In this document: positions 10,301 to 22,600 of the stretch, piece by piece
Layout: each line of letters opens with the position of its first letter
Numbering within the stretch: the stretch's first letter is position 1
Assembly: GCA_024362935.1 (NCBI GenBank)
Contig: JANCRA010000032.1
Location: forward strand, 5,259,001 to 5,323,000
Origin: Setophaga petechia
Lineage: Eukaryota > Chordata > Aves > Passeriformes > Parulidae
Direction of reading: 5' to 3'
Length of the DNA: 64,000 nt
The notes under the pieces: generated by a model
What the model was told of the DNA's origin: nothing
Seen by the model: the letters and a program-made list of their open reading frames with translations, nothing else
Databases searched by the model: none
Translations under genes and position numbers: made by a program

Positions 10301-13126
10301 CTGTCAGAACCAAAGGCTTCTCTCATTGTTCTTCCCATTCTGGTGCAGAAAAACAAGGGGCCAAACCCTTTTGGGGTTCTTCTAGTAAAGCAAGGAGCAT
10401 AAATATTCCTTTGTACAAAATTGAAGCAACTTCATCCACATGAAGTTATTTAATTAAAATTGGAGTAGTTTTCAGAAGTGCTAGGGAATAAGTAGACTCA
10501 GCGGGTGCTCAGTCCCACTGTAATTCACAATCCCTTCATGTAGATGCCAATGTTTTGACTTGGCTGACTATCTTTAATATTTGGGTTTAAAACTTTTGGC
10601 CCATGTGTTCTGTTTCCTCAGGGCCCTCTAATCTTTAACTTTTACCATAGAAAAATCTTAATGTTTTCAAGGTTCCACCTTGCTAGCAATATGGTTTGAA
10701 TCAGATACACTGCACAGAGACTATTTTGATTTTTAAAAAGAACAACCTTATGGTTTTATTTCTGCAGGTATGAATAAAAATCTGATAGATCTTGAGTTTA
10801 GAGCTTGCTTTCTCTTGATAGCAGACAGCATGAGGACTGTGATATGGATCAGTGATACAACATGTTTTCCCTCATTAGAAACACAACCCCGACATTAAAA
10901 ACAGCCTGCTGAAGAATCATATTCATTTAGTAATCATGTAATTTCACAATCAAGGGGTTACTATCCTTCCCCCAACCCTGGCCTCCCTTTAGAACTGCCC
11001 ATTTATGGGCAACATCTGATACCAATAAGTTCATTATACCTATTTCTAAAAGCAATGCCTGCAGTTCAAATGGAGTTTGAGCAGTTGAGTTATCAGATCC
11101 AGCACTGGCTGCAGATGGGATTTATCTTCACTAACTTTAGCCACATACTAGTTAGTGTGTAGGCCAAGTCTCAGCTCCCTCTGCATTCAACGGAGAAAGG
11201 CAGAGGGCAATCCGTGCCAGCTAGCTTAGGCACCTACTAAAGGGAGGGATGAGTCACCTTTTGAAGTTGCCTGCACGGCTCAGTCAATTACAGCAGGCAG
11301 ACAGGCAGTCAGCTTAGTTAGAGTGTGCCTGACCAGATGGCTGAAGTTAGGGTAGATGAGTCCTGTTCTACCTATCTGTAGGTAGTGCCAATAAGGACGT
11401 GCTGCATTCAGCACTGGCTCAGGGTTCAGGACTAGTCAAGACGTGCTGTTATTCCTGAGCATCAATATGTTTTGCCCATAACAAATAATATCTCTCAGAC
11501 AGGTTCAGGAAAAACGGCCCCAGCCTGTAGTGCATTTGCTCAATTTACAGTGATGCCAACTGAAATGCATTTTTATTCTTTTACCCTTTATTTCCAATCC
11601 AGGCTGGAGCAATTCTTTGAAGCAGGTCTTACAGTTTTTTCATGACAGGGTAAATTGAGCCCTCCCTTTTGTTCAAACATTTTCTGCATAAAAATGTGAA
11701 TCCAGGAGCCAGGCAATAAACAAAACAAAGACTTCCAAAACCCAAACCAAAACCAGGCAGAAATGAATTTAGGAACACCTTTTCATGTGGATTCAATGGG
11801 TTGAAATATAACCCTTTACCCATGTCTGGCCCACAGAACTTGTATAGTGTTAAGTCTACATCATGATAAACTCTGATTTTTCTCTCACTTTCCAGTTAGT
11901 GAGACCCCATCAAGCAGGAGGTATGAAGGCAAGGGAGATGCTGGACTGGGAAGTGGTAGAAGAAACATGCATCCACCAAAGCATTTTGTGTGTGTTACAC
12001 TCCAAGGGCTCATGCATCAGCGGGAGCCAGGTGGTGGTGGTGATGGGATCAGTCACATTTAGCTTGGGAGGGCATCAGGCTGAGTCAGTCTGCAGCTGGA
12101 ACAAAGAAAATTGTCAGAGTCATGGTGGAGACCTGACAGGTGAACCTCAAGAGCAGGACATGACACAGAGAATGTCTGGCTAACAGTCGCAGGAGCATAA
12201 CCAAACATTCAGAATAACATATCTGGGGGAAAGAGGAGGGAAACTGTTACTGTTATTGAAAATGCGCTCCAAGAACCTCTCTGGAGAAACAGCAGAAGCA
12301 GATGGACCCTGTGGGCAAAGAAGAAAATACCTGCTTGCTCATCTGTAAGGACTCCACATCTATGATCCCAGTGAAGCCAATAGGTAATTTCCTATGGCCT
12401 CTTGCAAGAGGAAGAGCAAGTCTTTAGCTCTGCAGGTAGGTTTAGTTTCAAACTGGCAAAGAGCAGCACTGCATACACATGAAATGGAAATAGACAAATA
12501 TCCTAGACAACTTTATTTTCATTTTTGATGTTATTTGAGTAGCAGGTAGGTAGAGAATGGGGCTTTTTGTCTATGTAGGACTTATCCAGTCTGAATGTTT
12601 CAGATAGAAAAGTTCAGCTGAGTAGTCAAACAAGTCAGAAAGATGTTTTAAATTTTCCATGAAAATCCACATTCTTCCTCTTATTTCACTCAAGCTTCAG
12701 AATATGGCTCCAAATTGAAAGGAAAAGTTTTTTCAAGGTTTGTGTCTTTCAGTTCATGTTTGGCAAACTAGCAATAGTTTGGAACTAAAAAGCTGAGAAA
12801 AAATTTATTAAACACTGAAAGAGATCTGCAGTCTTCTTTTATTATAGAAATATCTCCGCTTAATCTCTCCCTCAGATATTCAGCCATGGTTGAGCCCACA
12901 AGACTAACTTGGACTAGCAAGACATCTTCTTGCCACAAACACACAGATTTGCTTTCAACTGATGACTTTAACAGCTAGAAAACATTTTTCTGCTTTTGTT
13001 GATTTCTTGTGGTTGGCTTGTATCTTTCTTCTTCTCTTTTTTTTTTTTTAAATTTCTTTTTTTTTCCTTTTTTTCCAACTTAACTAGCCAAGTTATTTAG
13101 GCCTCTTCTTGTTTCCTACTGGTCAA
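7311..13126. other. Gene-poor single-copy-looking DNA
   Basis: Nearly six kilobases of CpG-poor DNA with no recognisable exon, transposon or structured repeat. The open frames are all under 110 residues and resemble nothing I know. A T-rich low-complexity tract occupies about 13,034-13,075, just before the CR1 fragment. I see nothing else to annotate. Confidence 0.6.
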
Positions 13127-13359
13127 GGTGGATATTATGGAAAGGTTTTTCACCCAGAAGGTGGTTGGGCACTGGAATAGGCTCCTCAAGGGAGTCATCA
13201 CATCACCAAGCCTGACAGAGTTAAAGAAGCATTTGGAAAACACTCTGAGGCACATGGTGTGATTCCTGGGATTGTTCTGTGCAGGATCAGGAGTTGGACT
13301 TCAGTGATCCTTGTAGGACCCTTCCAACTCAGGATATTCTGTAATGATACTATGATTTT
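13127..13359 (+). mobile_element. CR1 LINE 3' end, passerine-type
   Basis: This fragment matches the 3' terminus of avian CR1 retroposons: a block reading as the end of the CR1 coding region (CACCCAGAAGGTGG, GGGCACTGGAATAGGCTCC), then the 3' untranslated part with CCTTCCAACTCAGGATATTC and a terminal degenerate ATTCTRTG-type octamer repeat. It is about 230 bases long, 5'-truncated as nearly all CR1 copies are, and too diverged to encode anything. The tail type resembles the one carried by the SINE next to it. The subfamily cannot be assigned by eye. Confidence 0.85.
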
Positions 13360-13371
13360 AAGTTATGTCAT

Positions 13372-13505
13372 TCACAGAATATCCTTTATTCGAAGAGACC
13401 TACAAGGGTCATTGAATCCTACTCTTAAGTATAGGGATGTGTCTGTACAGGGATCAAGCCTGCAACCTCAGTGTAGTCATGGTTCTGCATGGCTGAAATC
13501 AAGCT
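13372..13505 (-). mobile_element. Decayed tRNA-Ile/CR1-tailed SINE (TguSINE1-like)
   Basis: Read on the minus strand, this copy ends in the same CR1-type tail (plus-strand CACAGAATATCC at its left end). It shares with the better copy at 28.44 kb the block running from the tail through CTTAAGT to ACAGGGATCAA. The RNA polymerase III B-box is recognisable at about 13,450-13,461, but the A-box region (about 13,475-13,505) is badly eroded. It sits tail-to-tail with the CR1 fragment on its left, separated by only about a dozen bases. The right boundary is uncertain by some tens of bases. Confidence 0.6.
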
Positions 13506-16330
13506 TTCCTGAGCATGAGTGCTCAGAGCTGCACACAAGGCCTCCTCAGGTTTTCTGTTAAAGCAGAAATGCAAAATGCTATTGTATATGTTAATGCTAA
13601 AGTATTAACACTTTCTGATATCTGTCTCACTGGATTTTAGTTGCCTGTTCTCATGTGTGGGTCATACTGTAGCATAAGAATTACTTTGCATAGCATGGCC
13701 AGGTATTTGTGTTTATTTATAAATTTGGAGCACCTAGGGGAAATTGTACTGCTAGTAGTAACTTTGTACTTACAGTTTTTGTTTAATCTTTGCTGGTTTT
13801 CAGAGTCTTGACACACCTTTTATTCAATTAATGATACCTCTAAATGCAGCATGTTTAAAAATTTAGAAGTCAGTACTAGTGTCATGATAGTTTATGAAAA
13901 TATGAAATAAGATTTGTCCCTACAGTTAGGACAATTCCTAATTGCTTCTGTCCAGCCTTGTGATGACTTTTTTCAGTGGTGTCTGTATGCTATGAGCCAC
14001 ATCCTTATTACACACACAGTTTTTCTGCAGAGCTCCAGCTAACAAATAGCATCCTCTGCACTGCTGTGCCAAACCCTGTAGTGAAACACAAGTGAAGAGT
14101 ATTACACTGTTCCCCCTGTGTAGGATACCATCCAAGAAAGCTTAGGAAGACTTTGGTGTGATCTTTCCCATCACATTTAAGTCCATTCCTTGCCTGAGAT
14201 CTGGTCTTTCTTTTAAAAGACATAACCTAATGTTATAGCACATCTCTTGAAGTGGTTACACAGCCAGACTTTCTCTTTTGTCTGGTACACAGATTCCCAA
14301 AACTTTTAGTTGTTCAAACCTGTAGAAACTCCAGGCCCCTCACTTTTTATTGCCCACACTCTGCAATCCATCTGACTTTTATAATCAATTCCAAAAGTTT
14401 GCCAAACTCTGCCCTTTAGAAATGCAAAATCTTATTAGGAGTCATTTACTTGTTCCATTTAATTAGGAAGTGTCAGCCCCTGATCACTTGAACCAAGGTC
14501 CTTTTTCTTTTTTTGCTGCAGTTATCAGTTACGAAAACCAAGTCTCAACCAGCATTACTTTTAAATGGTTCTGTGAGAATTTTAAGACATTTGCTGACTA
14601 TTACATCCATAAATATCTGGAGTCTGTAATTTTTAGTGGTGGTTGTTATTGATTCACATTTGGGGAGGTAAAAATTTGCCTGCATGATACAAACTCAATA
14701 GAATTTGTGTCTCTGATGGCATCACCAATGCCTTAATGCCTTTACACATAACTGGAGAAAATAAGGGGGCTTGCATTGTCCAAGTACTGTCCTTTACCAG
14801 CTTTCCCCAAAATGATTTTAACTGGAATAAATTCTGCTTTTTGCATTCTATAATTTCTGCACATTCTTCTTTGCAGTGTTTCATATCATTACTGCGCAGT
14901 TCTCTGCCACCACCTTCACCTTTACCTCTGCTTTACTGAATAATGCATGTGCTTGGAGACCAGTGTTCCAGCTGTGATTGCTATTCTGTTCTGTTCTGAG
15001 TGTATACCTGTTCCATCTAGTGTCCTGACAGCTTAGTTTATGCTCTTCCCTTTTTTGGTACATATATTTTTCTTAAAAAATTCTCTACCCCATAAACACA
15101 GTTTTGTCAAGAGCTTAACCTGACACTCCCTGTATTGCCACCTTGGAAGAAGCTCTCTTCACACTTTGCACTTTCTTTATTCTTATTTCCTGCCATTCTG
15201 ATCACTTAAATTTCTTTATCCTTTGGCATACCCTTGTGTGCCTACACTTTCTCCTCTGGTGCCCTATGGGCGTGTGGAGATTATTCAAGTCTTTGACTCT
15301 GTACCCTTCCTTTCTCAGTTCAAAGCTCTGCTTATCAGTTCTGCCAGACTTGCTTCCAGAAGGCTGTTTCCACAGTTGCTTAGGCAGAGTCTGTCCTTCA
15401 GAAAGGGTCTTCTTTCAATAAATACATCCCAGTGGTCAAACATTTCCAGTCCTTTGGCTATCTGTTGATCTTTTTTAAAGCACTTTTATTTTTGGCCTTG
15501 TTTTTATTTCCTATAGTACCAGTCAGTGCTTAATCCTAGTGCCCTCTTTAAATAAGCCACATTAAGAAGGGAAAATTTAAAAATATAATGGCATCAACCC
15601 AAAATCTCCATTAATCTCCAGTTCTGAAAATAAACTCTCCCATGCAATAAGGCAGCCCAGATAGACAACTGACGAGCAACCACAACCAGCAGTGAATATT
15701 CTGTTCCACACCCCTCAGGATTTCTTGTCTACACAGAAAGTTTTGCCATCCTTCTTTGTCTGTCAGAAGCATGAAAACAATTGCCTGAGGTGGACAGAAA
15801 AATATCAGGGAAAAAGTCCTTTTGCTGGTTTATTATTTTGTTCATCAAAACAGTTCAACTGAGGTGGTTCTGTTGGCATTATTTTAGTGAAGGTTTGCTG
15901 GAAAACCCTTTCACAGGTAATAGCAAGGTCTAATGGAATAGCAGAGGACAGGGACTACTCCATATCCCTGGAGGATGATTCTTCAGGGGTGGCTTTAGAA
16001 CCACATCAGTTTTGGTTAGAAATGAATGCGATGTGAGAAAGGGCAGGAATAGCTCCTAGAGAATTAAAAAAGGCTGCAGTGGATGCCCTCATGGATGTTC
16101 TCTGCTCACAGAACTTCCTCAGATATCAGCATTCCTGAGCCACAGGCTCAACAAACTCAGCAACCACTTCGGACAAGCTAATATTTTGCTAATGTTAAAC
16201 TATTAAAAAACGACTTAGAATATGAGTGGTTTCATAACAAGGACAAACAGGTAAGGAAACAACTCATATAATTGTAAGGGAACCTGAAGAAGCAAGGTCG
16301 TCACTTGGGGAGACAAAACACATTCAAGGA
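13506..16330. other. Gene-poor DNA
   Basis: CpG-poor sequence of mixed composition with no recognisable exon or transposon. Pyrimidine-rich stretches are frequent at 14,500-15,480, and the frames there (up to 92 residues) look compositional. Nothing further is supported. Confidence 0.55.
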
Positions 16331-16602
16331 TTCCCTTCCCTTCCCTTCCCTTCCCTTCCCTTCCCTTCCCTTCCCTTCCCTTCCCTTCCCTTCCCTTCCC
16401 TTCCCTTCCCTTCCCTTCCCTTCCCTTCCCTTCCCTTCCCTTCCCTTCCCTTCCCTTCCCTTCCCTTCCCTTCCCTTCCCTTCCCTTCCCTTCCCTTCCC
16501 TTCCCTTCCCTTCCCTTCCCTTCCCTTCCCTTCCCTTCCCTTCCCTTCCCTTCCCTTCCCTTCCCTTCCCTTCCCTTCCCTTCCCTTCCCCTTCCCTTCC
16601 CC
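16331..16602. repeat. TTCCC/AAGGG pentanucleotide array
   Basis: Fifty-two perfect, uninterrupted copies of TTCCC fill 16,331-16,590, followed by two slightly altered units to about 16,602. On the minus strand the unit is AAGGG. The tract is pure polypyrimidine/polypurine with mirror symmetry, so it can form triplex (H-DNA), and its G3 runs on the minus strand allow G-quadruplexes. The AAGGG motif is the one whose expansion in a human RFC1 intron causes CANVAS; that is a comparison of motif, not of locus. The translated Ser-Leu-Pro-Phe-Pro repeat is an artefact. Copy number in the real genome may differ from this assembly. Confidence 0.97.
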
Positions 16603-19600
16603 TTTTATTTTTTTTGATAATGCAACAATTCCTGTTAGTTAAAATACCATATAAAGAGTCAAAATAATGTAATTTTGTATATGATCACCATAATAAGCAC
16701 ATGCTATAAATATTGAATAAAGTTCTGTGAGGAAACAGTCCCCTTGGTATATGGATCTCTGAGTTATGCCTCTAGGTTTAACAGTGAATTAAGTGAAAGG
16801 AAGTGCTGACTAGCCACTGAAAACAGAGTCTTAGGAGTGAGTAGTTTCTATATCTGGTCTAGTTACCAGTTCACTTTCAACTTCAGAATAGTGATTTTAA
16901 CTCTCAGTATCTGTATAATCAGAAATGTACTAATATTTTTCTGTCCTCCTGGGCCCACAGAGGGTTCTTAGAAAAATCCACAACATGTGTAAATCACAGT
17001 TGTTGAATAACTGTGATCAGCATGGGAATAGATCTTTGAAAACTTGAAGTAAGTTGGCCCTTAACCACATTTCAGTCAACTATCTCTGTCTACTCAGACA
17101 CCTCTCTGCTCAAAAGGGTTTGAAGAGCATCTTTCAACCAGGGTTTGGCTCCCAGGGCTGCAGCTGAAGGGCTGGATGGTCAGCCAGGTGCTGTGCTGGT
17201 CTTATCTCTTCCATCCCACCTGATGGGAGGCTCTGGACATCTGCAGTCAGCTTCGACCCCCAGCCCTCACCCCATTCCCCCACTCTGCTTTCCTCTGCTC
17301 AACAAATGTATGGTTAAGCTGAAGGGCAAAGATCAGAAGTTCAGAGAGGCTGACTCTCTCTCCTGCTTTAGCTTAGACATGCCACTGCAGCTTGATGAAG
17401 TTTAATTTCTACGGGTGGCCCCAAAAGTTTCCAGCTGCAGGATTTCCCTCAGCATTTTTTCCTAGGCAGAATGTAACCTACCTATTTGTACCTTTAAAGG
17501 CTGAGAAGGAGCAACCAAGCAGAAAAAAAATCCATCTATGCATCTTAAATACAAAGATAGCTCTTCTGGCTCAGCTTGCTCTCTAGCTGCTAATCACTAG
17601 AAGATACAAGAGTGTTGGAGAACAATGGCTGCATTTTTTGGCTTTGTAATTTTTCCTAAGTGTCTGATATTTGTTACCATCAGAAGCAAGAGTCTAGAGG
17701 GATGTTGGTATTATCCAGTGTGACCATTCTTATATTTTGATATTATGTTCTGATAATTTGGCTTCACACAGCCTCAGGAAGCCAAGACATGGTAGTATCT
17801 GGGCAAAAGGGCACAAATCAAACATTGCTGCCAAAGCCCATTCATTAATATTTTGGAATAAGCACATAATAAAAATGATGAAGAATCCACCCTTTAGCTT
17901 GGCTGTTTGCAGCAAATATTATAAGGGTATTAAACCAAACAATGACTTGTACTCATCTGGCTCTCCAGATGTTTTCTATGACTCTTATTTTCTATCAATC
18001 AGTTAACCATGGTTTTTGCTTTCCTTAGCAACGTATTTCCAAATCACAATCAAAGAAACTAACGGCAAATAATAATGGCTAGATTGTATTTGATTGCTGC
18101 TAGTTGCTCATGGGAAAGGAAACTGCAAGAAACACTGCCAATCCTTCACGCTGGCAGACCAGCCAGGAACACTTCCAGCCCCCCCACTGCCCCCACAGTG
18201 CGCCCCGTGCCAAAGGGGCTGAACAGCAGTCCCGCCTGATGGGGAGACCCTATGGCTAGCAGAGGAGGGAGACGTGACTGATTGCCATACAGGACAGGAG
18301 ATACAGAATAATTTATTTCTCTTTCCACTCAGCCCTTTATTACAGCCTGCCCAACTCACTCAGAGACACAGCAGACTTCAGTCATTTAGAGTTTGTCAGT
18401 GGGTGTTTCTAGCCTGGCTCTATGAGGAAGCACAGCTCATATAATTGCTCTGTGTGTGTATGTGCACACACAGTTGTCTAAAAACTTTTGTACTTTTGTA
18501 CCCATTGGGTAATTGTAGCTGAACCTGGCAGAAAGGCAGAGGTTCCAGAGATAATCAAGTTGGTATGTTTTTGCGAATACAGAAAACTGAAGAGTTTTTC
18601 TACTGATGGAAAGGCTGCAGCCCACGTTCGGTTCTCGTTTGACACGGAGAGAATCCACCTGGGAAAGAGAATGGATGTATGTGAAGGAAAGCTTCAGTCA
18701 GAGCTTATACCTTATTAGATATAAGGGAATCCACTCCACAGCCAAGGCTTCTCTCCCCCATGGATTCTCCAGTGTCTGATAAGGGCAGAATTCACAGTGC
18801 AGCAATAGTATAATTCATTTAAAATGTCAGTCAGCCATGAAACACTAACTCCATTGGAAACTAGGCTTCCGAATAATTCTGGTATTCATGGAAATACTTG
18901 TTCCCTCACATACTGCAAAGCTCCAGCAGGAATTATGGGTGTTTCTCCATTGCTTCCAGTCTCCAAGCTAGCTCTCTCAGAACTATCTCTGCCCAACAGT
19001 AGACTGGGTCTTTCTAGCGCCCACAGCCTCTGGAGGCTTCAGAGAGGAAAGTTGTACTTCACTTCTTCCCTCAGAGCCAGGCTCATCAAGCATAACTTGT
19101 CTGAAGAACCTTATTCACAAAAGAGCTCCCCATTCCCTTTTAGGCACAGAAGGGTAAAAAAAATAAAAAAATAAAAAAAGGCCAACATTCTCAATGGCTT
19201 CCTGGCCAGAAAGAATTGCTGGCTGCTGAGCGCTTGTGGAAAAATGCTCTATTGAGAAGTGTAAATGAGAATGGAATCTTTCTGAAAATCTGGATCCAAC
19301 AGGGGACTATTGGCACTTGGAAGTTTGGCCCTCATTTCTTTTGAAATACGTAGCTCTTAAATGAGCAAAATCAGAAGTGATTTTTCAAAAGTCTCCTGCC
19401 TTCATTTCCTCTTATTCCCAGGTAGCACTGAAAATACTTGTGGTATTGATGTCAGGCATTTATGCTCAAACTAGAAAAAAAAGAAAAGGACACATTTCAG
19501 TTGTCTGAGTGCTCAGGTTTCCTCTAGATACTGTTTTAATAACAGACTCATTAGGAAATCCCCCAATTATTTGTATTGTCTTCCCATGTTAAAAGACCGA

Positions 19601-22600
19601 ATGTGATTTCTTAATTTCAATATTATTATTGAATAGGGTAGCTATTCCCTGCAGAATGAATGGATTATTCCATTCCACTCAGGGATCAGCATTATTTCTG
19701 GCTGCTACATTTCCCTAGGAATGCATAGTAATGTCATGATAGGTATTTGACAGTGGTATTAAAAAAGTAAGAAAGGAGAGAGACATATCAAGTCATTCGA
19801 TTAGTGATAAAGAGCGAGCAGGAGATCAGTCCCTGGAAACACATGCAAGTTCTCCCATCAGAGAGAATCCCATGTAAAATGTAATAATTCTGACACCTGA
19901 TCTTGGCAGAATGAAAGTCAGTGCTGATTTGTTACAGATCTGCATGGGAGAAGGGCTTCAATGACAGAGAAAGCAAAATTTACTTTCCATATAGCTACAC
20001 GGTGCTGTTCGACTTCAATAGGTGTTGCAAAAACGGGCTGGGAGTTAGACTCTGGCTCTGCTAAAAGTCAGAGTTGTAGGAGATTGCCCTGAGATTGTAG
20101 GCAGGACAAATCAGATATTACACAAGCAAGAAGGAAATACAAACCTCACAGAATTAACATATATTGTCACATTCTATTAAGGGTTTCTGTAGGGCTAGAT
20201 CAGATTAAATGCATTGAATCGCAGTCATTTTACAGCATATGAAAATATTGTCATGGATAGAATTTTTCATTAGTGAATAAAATGCAGAATAATGAACAAT
20301 AGACAAAAAAGAGAGAAGATGTAAAGCCAATCAAAGGAAGGGCAGATGTTTAAAAAGTCTTTTGCTATTCAGGATTGTGATCCAACAAAAGCAATTATGT
20401 TTCTGCTTTCTCAATTTCAAAACAGCAGAAAAGAGCTTTGAGGTTTTTCCAGTGCTTATGGTCTATCTCCACACCGTTAACTGAACAGAAGGTAACGTAA
20501 TACCAAACATAGCCAAAGGCAACTGATTCCATGCAAAGCTTATAATTTGGGACATCCAGTGAGTTAAAGGGGATAGTAATCAAGAAGGAGATAGATATAT
20601 ATATTCAAAAATTGCCAAAGAAATCTATAAGAAGCCTAATTAAATTATCTTATAAATCTGGAAGAGGAATCATAAAAAGAAGACTAAATCAGTGCCTACA
20701 GGTGGAAATTTACCTTGGTAACTGCCCTCTGAACTCATGAGAAAGATAATGTGTGGAATTTTGTTGAGTAATGGCTGGCATGTGACTGCAGAAAAACAAT
20801 AGATTCTCTTGGAAAAATACTGAATATTATTTTTGCTCAAAATTTTATTGTGTTATTTCTGAATGGATAAATATCTGAGCTGTAATTATAAATACAGTCC
20901 ACCACACTTCTTTTCCAGTATCCTTAGGCATGCATCTAAACAAAAGTAAGTGAGCCTGAATATGGGAATCTTCACTGAACCCAGTGTATGTATGGACCAA
21001 TATGCAATAGAACAGAAAGGAACATGACAGAATAGCAAGGGAAGAGATTAAATGCCAGTCATTCTATATTGTGAGAGAAAAACTGTCTTGATAATACAAT
21101 ACTCTTCCTGTATTACCTGATGCAGGTCTGATGCAAAGAGATGCTGCATGCGAGTCAGAGTAGCACCCTAATAAAAAAGGTGAAGATTGCATTTCAGCCT
21201 TTGCAGCAGTCATATAATTTATTAAAACTGTGTCATTGAAAGTGCTCTGCAATGAGACACAAGCACATGCAGCCATAGGATAGAAAGTTGTTGAAGTCTG
21301 TGGAACTTTTGCCAGGGAATTCAGTGGGGCTGAGATTTTTTCCACACAGTTTGTCTCTTTCTCTAATTCTTGTTCTGCTGTGCTGTTCAAACAACACAGA
21401 ATACTCTCCTCTTCCTTGCCTCCCTCACCAAGAGAGGAGGAGGCATAAAATCTCCTTTTTGCAGGTAAGTGGGTAGAACTTCAAGGCGCCATAAGATGCA
21501 CCTGAGCACAATCCCAAACAGTCTCTTACATGCCTAAAATACAACTTAGGCAGAATGTAGGGGCATACTGAAGGTCACACAGAAAATCCTGCCAATCTGA
21601 ATTAGGTGTCTCCAAGGCATGTGTGTTGCTGGGTGTTACTTCCTAGGTGCCCAGTACAGTTCCACTGTATGTGTCCAGCCACTCCCACCCACAGCCAGCT
21701 CAAGTAAAAAGGTGTGTGTAACCTTCCTGCAGGCAGAGGAGCTTGGGGCCTGCTTTCCTATGTAGCAGAAAGCGCTAAGGAAGGACAAAGCCTGGAGCAG
21801 GTCCTAAGGATTCAGAACAAGACTCTCAGTCTTGCCAGAGAAATAAAGAATAAGAGGCACCAATTGCTGCCCCAAGACACAGACTTCTGCCTCATTTTCC
21901 TGGTCTCTGTCTGAAGCAAAGTAGGGCTGTCATGTTTTTGTTTGCTTTGGCTTGGGTTTGGGTTTTTTTTTTTTTTTTTGCAACATGTGGCAGAAAAAGC
22001 AACAGCCTACTTGTTTTACATTTTGAACTGGCCCTGCTACAGAGTTACATAGTTATACCATTCCTATTTCCTTCCACAAGCTTGGCCTCCCTGCCTCATT
22101 CTCTGTTGAGTCAGAACCTACGGGGTTTGCCTCAAAGGTACACAGGACTGTAACGTAGGACTATTCTGAGTTTTGGCAGCAACAGAGAGCTCTCCTGCTT
22201 GTTTTTGGGGGCACATGGTGCTAACTAGAAGCTTTTGAACATGAAGGGGTGTAGTTTCATTACTCAGGATCAGCTTACAGTAAAGCAGTTCCCCATCTGG
22301 CTTGGAAAAAGGACAAAACAGGCTCACCTCCATCTGCAAAAGACCATGTCAGCATAGTCTCATATACTCTGGGTCTCAGTGTTCTCAGCCACTTCCTTTC
22401 AAACATGACAGCCACTGTCTGCTCTTTGTGTAATTGCCTGGCAGCTTGAATGCTTTGGGAAACAAAAGCTTTCAGTTCTCTTGATTTTGAAGGTCCCTTA
22501 AGGAGACTCTCACTGAGAAAGAGGAGGTAGCAGGGAAGAGGACCACATTCTACTTTGCTCTGAAGTGAGCAGCAGTGTAGTTAAGGAGTCTAGAGTTGCA

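Noticed and set aside
16305..16667. 120-residue Ser-Leu-Pro-Phe-Pro repeat protein
   Set aside because: A direct translation of the TTCCC microsatellite. Not a gene.
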